From Spirochaetes bacterium RBG_16_49_21 (GTDB lineage Bacteria > Spirochaetota > UBA4802 > UBA5550), in the NCBI GenBank assembly GCA_001829495.1, contig MIBJ01000022.1:1-64000 (forward strand): a stretch of 64,000 nucleotides of DNA, in the 5' to 3' direction. A program made the translations under genes and the position numbers. Positions 29,568-36,802 of this stretch are shown one piece after another. The notes beneath the pieces are model-generated. The model was given only the letters and a program-made list of their open reading frames with translations, was not told the origin of the DNA and did no database searches. Positions within the stretch are counted from its first letter, which is position 1, and the number at the start of each line of letters is the position of its first letter.

Positions 29568-30278
29568 ATGAAATTACATATTTATACCGTTAAAGTTGCC
29601 GCGCTGGGAATTACAGCATCACTCCTGCTGGCCGGCTGTGCTCTTTCAGCGGCACAAAAAGAAATCCTGTGCTTAAATACTCTTGGCTCTCCAATCCCTG
29701 AATTCTGCGAGGTGAAACCGAATGTGCTCTGGCGCGGGTCCAAGCCTGACAGGAATACCGCCGCATGGCTTATCAATAAAGGCGTTAGCACGATCGTAAA
29801 TCTTGAATTGCTGCATGATGATATGGATACGATTACTCAGGAGACGATCACCGGCACGGGTACATATAAAATTGATTACTTTCGGGTAAAGACCTGGGAG
29901 CCCCTGTACGCAGTTACCAAATCGAATGCGGATGAGGATGTCATTCACTTCCTTGCAGTTGTGAGCCGGGCCAAACAGCCGGTTTATGTCCATTGCCGCG
30001 CCGGTGAGAACCGGACCGGGGTCATGGTTGCCGCGTATAAAATAATTCTCAATGGTCAAACGAGTAAGGCAGAGATGGCCAAAATACTGGATGAAATGCA
30101 GAGCTATAAAGGCGCCTGGTCTGAATCCACCACTAAGTATATCAAAGGCTTATTTCTCAGGCGTGACGAAATTATCAAGAAGGTCAGGGCATTTAAGGTG
30201 GAAGACCCCATTCAAATTATTTGCAATAAGGGGAAGTGCGTGAGCAATCCTCGACAATTTCGAGACGTTTTGTATTAA
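29568..30278 (+). CDS. Tyrosine/dual-specificity phosphatase-like lipoprotein
   Basis: Lipobox LLLAGC; catalytic loop HCRAGENRTG (CX5R). Confidence 0.85.
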   Translation: MKLHIYTVKVAALGITASLLLAGCALSAAQKEILCLNTLGSPIPEFCEVKPNVLWRGSKPDRNTAAWLINKGVSTIVNLELLHDDMDTITQETITGTGTYKIDYFRVKTWEPLYAVTKSNADEDVIHFLAVVSRAKQPVYVHCRAGENRTGVMVAAYKIILNGQTSKAEMAKILDEMQSYKGAWSESTTKYIKGLFLRRDEIIKKVRAFKVEDPIQIICNKGKCVSNPRQFRDVLY

Positions 30279-30306
30279 TTGATTAAAACAATATGGGTTA
30301 GCAAAG

Positions 30307-30371
30307 GCATAATAAGCGGCTCCACCAGATCACCGGGAAGCCCGGCTCCCGTAGAGCCGCAGCGTTATGTG
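30307..30371 (+). other. attC-like integron cassette recombination site (candidate)
   Basis: CATAA-taa-GCGGCTC ... GAGCCGC-agcg-TTATG two-step inverted repeat with inner CCGGG-aag-CCCGG; R'-like GTTATGT at 30364-30370. Confidence 0.4.
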
Positions 30372-30397
30372 TCTTAATGAGGAATGCGGAGGAAATC

Positions 30398-31180
30398 ATG
30401 GATGAATTAATAGAAACGACACAACACGAGAATATTGTTGAAGTTGCTTTGAACCGGCCCAAAGCATTTAACGCATTCAACCTTGAAATGATTTCAGAGT
30501 TAGCGAACGTTTTAATAAGGCTATCTACGGACAGTTCCGTGAAAGGTATAGCCCTTACGGGAAGAGGAAAGGCCTTTTGCGCCGGAGGAGATCTTAAATG
30601 GGCTGTGCATTTTTCCGAGAAGCCCGGTTCTTCATTCCACAGGCTGGCGTCACAATTAAATCTAGCTGTTGTTGAAATCCGGCGAATGAATAAACCCGTT
30701 GTGGCGGCCATTAATGGTCCGGCAGCCGGAGCAGGTTTTGCCCTGGCATTGGCCTGCGACTTTCGTATCATGGAAGAATCGGCGGTTCTCATGCAGGCAT
30801 ACACCTCAAATGGTCTTAGCATTGACGGAGGCGGTACATTCACATTGCCGAGAATTGTCGGTTTTGCCCGCGCTTTGGAAATTGCCGCATTTGACAAACC
30901 TATATCGGCGAAACAAGCATTGGAATTGGGGTTGGCGACCAGGGTAGTTGAAGATGGGACGGCTTTGAAGGGAGCAATCGATATGTTGAATGAATTGGCA
31001 AAGGGCTCACTTCATTCTTTTGGCTGGTCAAAAAAACTGCTTAATGATTCTTTCAGCAGTTCATTTGAATCGCATATAGAATTAGAAAGAGAGGGACTTT
31101 CTGACTGCGCAAACCATCCTGACGGAAAGGAAGGGCTGAATGCTTTCATTGAAAAGCGTAAACCTCTCTTTAACCGCTAA
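30398..31180 (+). CDS. Enoyl-CoA hydratase/isomerase family protein
   Basis: NRPKAFNAFNLEM; ALTGRGKAFCAGGDLKW; AAINGPAAGAGFALALACDFRI. Confidence 0.93.
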   Translation: MDELIETTQHENIVEVALNRPKAFNAFNLEMISELANVLIRLSTDSSVKGIALTGRGKAFCAGGDLKWAVHFSEKPGSSFHRLASQLNLAVVEIRRMNKPVVAAINGPAAGAGFALALACDFRIMEESAVLMQAYTSNGLSIDGGGTFTLPRIVGFARALEIAAFDKPISAKQALELGLATRVVEDGTALKGAIDMLNELAKGSLHSFGWSKKLLNDSFSSSFESHIELEREGLSDCANHPDGKEGLNAFIEKRKPLFNR

Positions 31181-31402
31181 AAGGTGAAACAGAAATGTAT
31201 CACACATAACCGGTCGCTGAATCAGGACAATGGAATCGCGCTCACCCGCTGGCTATGGATCGGCCAAATCGAGATAAGGATTTTTTTTGCTTCGCTGAAA
31301 AGCCAATGGGTAAATATCGGCTTTACTGTCAAGAACGCAGATCGTGTGGAGGCGATCTTCAGAGAGAAATATCTCATAAGGTAAAGAGTAACACCCGACA
31401 AA

Positions 31403-31439
31403 CGAATCAGCCGGAAGGCTAATCGCCGCCGCTGATTCG
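31403..31439. repeat. Hairpin upstream of methyltransferase gene
   Basis: cgaatcagc ... gctgattcg, 9-bp perfect arms around a GC-rich 19-nt centre. Confidence 0.6.
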
Positions 31440-31452
31440 CAGCATTGCACAC

Positions 31453-32106
31453 ATGAATACCATGAACGAGCTTGATAATCAAAAAGCATACTGGGATGGC
31501 GTCACCGTTGAAAAAAAATTCACGCATCCGATCCGGCTGGACCTCTTTCGGGAATTGGTACCGCTCGGAAGCAATATATTGGACTACGGGTGCGGGTACG
31601 GCAGAACGTGCGCTGAACTGGTGAAATCCGGCTATAAAGACATTGTCGGAGTTGATATTTCATCTGAAATGATCAAGCATGGGCTGTTATTGTACCCTAG
31701 CCTGAATTTACAGTATATTGAGGGCAGCATATTACCCTTTTCTGATAATACCTTTGCCGCTTGTACGCTGCTTGCGGTCTTGACCTGCATACCAACCGAT
31801 GCCGGGCAAAAGGAACTTATCAATGAGCTGCACAGAGTATTGCATCCGAATGGAATTCTCTACCTTAGCGACTACCCTTTGCAGAAAGACGCCAGAAACA
31901 ATGAGAGATACAACCAATTTAAAGATGCGTATAAAAAATTTGGGGTCTTCCGGCTCTCTGACGGAGGCGTAGTCCGGCATCACGACATGCCGTGGATATA
32001 CGCGCTCTTATCGCGGTTCGATATCATAAAGGAAGACAACATTGAAGTCACTACGATGAACGGGAACGCGGCGGAAGCGTTCCAGATAATCGCGAAGAAA
32101 AGATAG
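31453..32106 (+). CDS. Class I SAM-dependent methyltransferase
   Basis: SNILDYGCGYGRTCAELVKSGY; VGVDISSEMIKHG; ELHRVLHPNGILYLSDYP. Confidence 0.88.
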   Translation: MNTMNELDNQKAYWDGVTVEKKFTHPIRLDLFRELVPLGSNILDYGCGYGRTCAELVKSGYKDIVGVDISSEMIKHGLLLYPSLNLQYIEGSILPFSDNTFAACTLLAVLTCIPTDAGQKELINELHRVLHPNGILYLSDYPLQKDARNNERYNQFKDAYKKFGVFRLSDGGVVRHHDMPWIYALLSRFDIIKEDNIEVTTMNGNAAEAFQIIAKKR

Positions 32107-32438
32107 CGCGGCCGACAAGGACGCGCGCCTGATCCCAAAAGCCCGGCGATTTTTTGTCCAGGCGATGCACCCTCCCCCAATTGCCAGAATGGCAAGGTGC
32201 GGATGCTTGCGAGGACATAAGGAAAAGCATCTGCCATCGAAAGGATGCAATATTTATAATTGACAGAAATATAAAATTGACTTGTTATTATATTTAGATA
32301 AATAATTACCGCCACACTATCAACAGTAGCAGAAGTGAAAATACAAACCTATAAGCAGTTAAGCAACATGTCTCTTAAATGTTATTAGAGGCAGATTTAT
32401 TTAAAAAAACTTTAGCAGATAATTGTAAGGAGCAAATC

Positions 32439-32873
32439 ATGAACACAAAAATTCTTGCATCATTCATTTTATTAGCACAATGTGCATTAATATCCTCCTG
32501 TCTTACACATTATCAAACCAACACGTGGCTTAATACACAGAAAGGTGTTCCAACTATTAATATCACCGGAGGGTGGGATGCCGGTTCTGTATTCGGCGGA
32601 GGATGGGGCGGAGCCAGTATTGTTCAAAACGGCAACGAGATTATTGGGACAATAGGCTTGTATAATATCAAAGGCGTGATTAATGGTGACAATATTTATC
32701 TGATATTCACATCAGGTGCAAAAATATATTATACCGGCCATCTCAAGCCCTCTCAAGATGGTAGTCTGGTAGGAATTACGGTTGAAAATGCAATAGTAGA
32801 TACCAATGGGGCTCAAAATGCCATGAAGCATCCGATTATCATGAAAAAATATGGTCAAATCGAAAAAAAATAG
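32439..32873 (+). CDS. Small putative lipoprotein
   Basis: Signal peptide with ISSC; SD AAGGAG upstream; GGWDAGSVFGGGWGGASIVQNGNEIIG. Confidence 0.65.
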   Translation: MNTKILASFILLAQCALISSCLTHYQTNTWLNTQKGVPTINITGGWDAGSVFGGGWGGASIVQNGNEIIGTIGLYNIKGVINGDNIYLIFTSGAKIYYTGHLKPSQDGSLVGITVENAIVDTNGAQNAMKHPIIMKKYGQIEKK

Positions 32874-32984
32874 GGTCTGGAAATCCTATTGGACTGAAAC
32901 TTAGTGGTGTTAAATGAAAAATTTTTTCTCAGTGCTTGCCACCCTTCAGACCGCTCATTGTGAGCGTTATATGCCGGATTAAAA

Positions 32985-33389
32985 ATGATAAAAGGCCTTA
33001 ACCACATTACGTTTGCAGTAAAGAATCTTGAAAAGTCCTTTGAATTCTATAAGGACATATTAGGCTTAAAGCCCGTCGTAAAATGGAAAAACGGAGCGTA
33101 TTTTACCACAGGCGATACCTGGATTGCTCTTAATCAGGATTCAAAAGTACCAGAAGTTACGCGACCCGATTATTCTCATATTGCATTCAGCTGCGCCGCC
33201 TCTGATTTCCAAGCTTTAAAAGCCAAACTTGTAAAGTATGGATGTGTAGAATGGTCAGAGAATAAATCTGAGGGAGATTCATATTATTTTTTGGATCCCG
33301 ACGGGCACAAACTTGAAATACACGTCGGGGACTTGCAGTCACGACTAAAAGAAATGCGGGAAAATCCCTGGGATACGTTCGAGTACTAG
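32985..33389 (+). CDS. FosA-like VOC metalloenzyme, copy 3
   Basis: About 19 amino-acid differences from copy 1 over ~134 residues by eye; same metal-ligand motifs. Confidence 0.8.
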   Translation: MIKGLNHITFAVKNLEKSFEFYKDILGLKPVVKWKNGAYFTTGDTWIALNQDSKVPEVTRPDYSHIAFSCAASDFQALKAKLVKYGCVEWSENKSEGDSYYFLDPDGHKLEIHVGDLQSRLKEMRENPWDTFEY

Positions 33390-33476
33390 GGCAAGTTAGT
33401 CTTAAAATGCAAGCCCGACTAGACGGTGAAGCCGGAGCGTCCGCGCGGCTGAGCTCGACCATTCTGGGGAGGAAAA

Positions 33477-33944
33477 ATGAAAAAACTAATTCTATTTATT
33501 GCACTATCGGTCTTAAGTATTACCATTGGCGCCGCTGCGCAAGAAAATTGTTCCAAGGAAAAAACAGAAGCCATAATTGAATACTTACGGGTTAATTCAA
33601 TCGATGATCTTATGGACCAGATGCTTATCGAAATACAAAAACAAATACCGCCTGAACATCGCGAGGTTTTTGCTAAAATATGGAAATCTGCATTCGATAC
33701 AAAGGAGCTAAAAGAAATGATATTAAAGTCGATGTGTAAAATTTTCACTATAGAGGAGATCCAAGCATTAACAAAATTTTATAACAGCCCCGAAGGCAGA
33801 TCAGTAATGAAAAAAATTCCACAATATATGACTGAATTAATGCCCTATTTGCAAGTGATAAATCAACGAGCAATGCAGAAAGCCATAGAAGAAATCAATA
33901 AAACGCAAAATAAGGAAAAATTAAAACCGGAGAAATCTTTATAA
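33477..33944 (+). CDS. DUF2059-domain exported protein
   Basis: Signal peptide; ALTKFYNSPEGRSVMKKIPQYM. Confidence 0.75.
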   Translation: MKKLILFIALSVLSITIGAAAQENCSKEKTEAIIEYLRVNSIDDLMDQMLIEIQKQIPPEHREVFAKIWKSAFDTKELKEMILKSMCKIFTIEEIQALTKFYNSPEGRSVMKKIPQYMTELMPYLQVINQRAMQKAIEEINKTQNKEKLKPEKSL

Positions 33945-34068
33945 CCTCCTCATTTCAGAATGTATTTCCCGATCCTCCGTGAGGGCGTCGGCGATGCTTC
34001 CCGGGAGATTCCATGCATAATGCCTTATGTTCTGATATCCCGAAGCAGGACGTCGGTAGAGGTATTTG

Positions 34069-34230
34069 CTTGCAATTGCCAACGGCAAAGGCAGCGAAAT
34101 CATTTTTACGCTTATTCGCCAGCCGGAAATGTCCGATGAGAAGTTCGCGGAAGATGCCAAGTGGGTGGAGAAAGGATCGATCAAAAAAAGATTGATTAAT
34201 AAAACAAAGACACGCCTGCTTATTTTATAG
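34069..34230 (+). pseudogene. C-terminal remnant of SRPBCC/polyketide-cyclase-like protein
   Basis: LAIANGKGSEIIFTLIRQPEMSDEKFAEDAKWVEKGS... open frame without start or N-terminal domain. Confidence 0.5.
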
Positions 34231-34269
34231 CTAATAAACTATTTTTATTGACATTTTTATAAAACTCTT
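34218..34269 (+). promoter_or_regulatory. 52-nt promoter-like element, copy B
   Basis: gcttattttatagctaataaactatttttattgacatttttataaaactctt; 48/52 identical to copy C. Confidence 0.75.
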
Positions 34270-34344
34270 CTTTAAATTTAAATAAGTAAAAAATTATAAA
34301 ATTTCTATATAATAATTGTTTAGGCTCACAAAAGGAGGAGAAAC

Positions 34345-34701
34345 ATGTTCATAGCCGCCAATATCGTCGTTGCTCTCGTCGCGCTACTGCACGTCTGCTT
34401 CCTGGTGCTCGAAATGTTCCTGTGGGACAAACCAATAGGTCTGCGGGTTTTCGGCCAAACAAAAGAGGCGGCTGCGGCCACCAAGCTCCTGGCCGCCAAT
34501 CAGGGTCTTTACAATGGCTTTCTCGCCGCCGGCTTGGTCTGGGGTCTGAGCCTTGGCCCGGATGGCACCGGCATCAAGGTCTTCTTTCTTTGTTGCGTGC
34601 TTATTGCAGGCCTGTTCGGGGGAGCTACCGCCGGCCGGAAAATTCTCATTGTTCAAGCGATTCCCGCAGCCGTCGGATTGGCGCTGGTGTTGCTTTCCTA
34701 A
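34345..34701 (+). CDS. DUF1304 family membrane protein
   Basis: Four TM; LHVCFLVLEMFLWDKPIGLRVFG; AANQGLYNGFLAAGL. Confidence 0.85.
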   Translation: MFIAANIVVALVALLHVCFLVLEMFLWDKPIGLRVFGQTKEAAAATKLLAANQGLYNGFLAAGLVWGLSLGPDGTGIKVFFLCCVLIAGLFGGATAGRKILIVQAIPAAVGLALVLLS

Positions 34702-34897
34702 GCTGCGGGTTGCACAAGCCTTAATAAGGCATTGCACGCTTTTAACCTGACCTGATTCGAGGGTCTTTCCTGAAAGATATTTTTGTCCTGAACATTGGTT
34801 GAGTAATCTGATTCGAGAGAGCCGTTGCAAAAAATATTTTGCAAAGTCCTCCCCGTGCTCGTATATTTAAAAAATATTAATATTTAAGAGGTAAGCT

Positions 34898-35305
34898 ATG
34901 GCAGATTTAAAGTCATTCGTTGCGAAATGGTCCCCTGTTGTGCACAGTATCATGAGGATCATGATTGCGCTTCTTTTCATGGAGCACGGGGCGCAGAAGC
35001 TTTTCGGACTCCCGGTTGCCATGGAAGGCTTCACGTTGTCGTTATTCTCGCTCCTTGGTCTTGCGGCTATTCTTGAATTTTTCGGAGGGTTATTCGTCCT
35101 TGTCGGTCTCTTCACCAGACCTGTCGCGTTCATCCTGTCAGGTCAAATGGCGACTGCCTATTTCATGGCGCACGCGCCGAAAAGCTTCTGGCCGGTCGTG
35201 AATCAAGGAGAGCTTGCGATCATCTATTGCTTTGTGTTTCTCTACCTTGCATTCGCCGGAGGCGGCTCATGGAGCCTTGACCGTGCATTGCGTAAAATAG
35301 ATTAG
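34898..35305 (+). CDS. DoxX family protein
   Basis: MRIMIALLFMEHGAQKLFG; FFGGLFVLVGLFTRPVAFILSGQMATAYFMAHAPKSFWP. Confidence 0.92.
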   Translation: MADLKSFVAKWSPVVHSIMRIMIALLFMEHGAQKLFGLPVAMEGFTLSLFSLLGLAAILEFFGGLFVLVGLFTRPVAFILSGQMATAYFMAHAPKSFWPVVNQGELAIIYCFVFLYLAFAGGGSWSLDRALRKID

Positions 35306-35571
35306 CGATCAGATGCAAATTCCGCCGCGCTCCATTCGCACCGGTTATTTGCGGCGTTAGACGTTTATTGCGCCGATGGGCATGCCGACTGTCTCAAGGC
35401 TATGAACCCCTTATGCTTCATGAAGTTGGACATCACTGACATTGCCGACATGGCGCTGCACCGGTTGCACCACCCGCTGTGCGGGCTTTACGCCGGCGAG
35501 CAGGGGCGTTATACTTCAAATCCACGATCAAGGGTGCTGAAAGCAGGTAATTTCTCCGGCAGGGATTTTAG

Positions 35572-35757
35572 TTAAATACCATTATCTGTTGTTTTATCTT
35601 CATTTTCAGCATTTTTTACATCTTCACCGGTAATTTCTGAATTTTTTTCGCCCGTGCCGGAAGTTTTATTTAACTTTCTCCGGCGCTTTTCATCCTGCTT
35701 TTTCTTCTTTGCTATATCTCTCTGACGTTTTTCATACTGATAGTTATTTCTGGCCAA
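35572..35757 (-). CDS. Small Lys/Arg-rich protein
   Basis: 61 aa, RDIAKKKKQDEKRRRKLNK; same strand as and downstream of the RRM gene. Confidence 0.5.
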   Translation of the reverse strand: MARNNYQYEKRQRDIAKKKKQDEKRRRKLNKTSGTGEKNSEITGEDVKNAENEDKTTDNGI

Positions 35758-35859
35758 TTTTTCATCCTTACTGTGTTAATTTTACAGAATTAAAGATACC
35801 GTTCCGGAAAACAGTTTAATTTTCCGGAACGGAAATAATAAGAGCAAGAATTCAGTTTA

Positions 35860-36132
35860 TTAATATCGCTGACTTCTCCGTGGTCTATCTTCCTTAGGTT
35901 TAGCAACGTTTACTTTAATGTTTCTCCCATCGATCTCTTTACCATCGAGCTGTTTGATTGCCTCATCGCCTTCTGCCTGATTTGGCATTTCAACAAATCC
36001 AAATCCTTTTGAACGTCCGGTTTCTCTGTCGATAACAATTTTGCTTTCCGACACTGAACCGAAAGTCTTGAACAATTTTTCCAGATCTTCATCCGTCATC
36101 TTATAAGACAGATTGCCTACATAAATATTCAT
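35860..36132 (-). CDS. RRM-domain RNA-binding protein
   Basis: RNP2 IYVGNLSY and RNP1 KGFGFVEM; start MNIYVGN. Confidence 0.95.
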   Translation of the reverse strand: MNIYVGNLSYKMTDEDLEKLFKTFGSVSESKIVIDRETGRSKGFGFVEMPNQAEGDEAIKQLDGKEIDGRNIKVNVAKPKEDRPRRSQRY

Positions 36133-36256
36133 CTTTGCTTTTCTCCTTAAATGCACATGGCTTAATAATTGATATATGCAAGATTTTGGATTACTGATTA
36201 CACAGAGCGGTCTTTTTGTCAAGGATGAATTCTCTCTCTGGCGAGTATTTACAACT

Positions 36257-36308
36257 GCTTATCCTATAGTTAATAAACGATTTTTATTGACATTTTTATA
36301 AAACTCTT
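36257..36308 (+). promoter_or_regulatory. 52-nt promoter-like element, copy C
   Basis: gcttatcctatagttaataaacgatttttattgacatttttataaaactctt followed by a TGTAAT -10 at 17-nt spacing from TTGACA. Confidence 0.75.
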
Positions 36309-36378
36309 TTGTAATTAATGGGAAATTATGGAATTCCTGTATAGTAATTGTTATGTGCAGCATAAAAAGGAGCGAAAA

Positions 36379-36795
36379 ATGAAAAGACTACTCTGGGCTC
36401 TATGGTTTGCATTATTGTTGTCAAGTACCGTTCAAGCCGATGATCCCGCCGGCATCGGCGTTGTGGTGTTGGCAAAGACGGGCTCAAGCTGGGACGGAAC
36501 TTCCCTGCCGGCATATCCGTCCGGCAAGCCTGAAATAACGATTTTGCGAATAACAATTCCGGCAGGAACCGCCTTGCCGCTGCATCAGCATCCGGTGATA
36601 AATGCAGGTGTATTGCTGAGCGGAGAGCTGACGGTCATAACCGAAGATAACAGAACACTGCATCTCAAGGCCGGAGATCCAATCGTTGAGGTTGTGAATA
36701 AATGGCACTACGGAAAGAACACGGGAAATGGCCCCGCAGTGATCCTGGTTTTCTATGCCGGCGCTCTGGACACGCCGATAACCATCAAGAAATAG
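36379..36795 (+). CDS. Exported cupin-domain protein
   Basis: Signal peptide MKRLLWALWFALLLSSTVQA; IPAGTALPLHQHPVINAGVLLSGELTV. Confidence 0.85.
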   Translation: MKRLLWALWFALLLSSTVQADDPAGIGVVVLAKTGSSWDGTSLPAYPSGKPEITILRITIPAGTALPLHQHPVINAGVLLSGELTVITEDNRTLHLKAGDPIVEVVNKWHYGKNTGNGPAVILVFYAGALDTPITIKK

Positions 36796-36802
36796 GCGCC
36801 CC

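Noticed and set aside
31184-31384. 66-aa ORF between enoyl-CoA hydratase and methyltransferase
   Set aside because: No domain, no clear SD; may be spacer or a decayed fragment.
27000-36800. Prophage or ICE
   Set aside because: No integrase, capsid, portal, terminase, conjugation or replication genes are visible.
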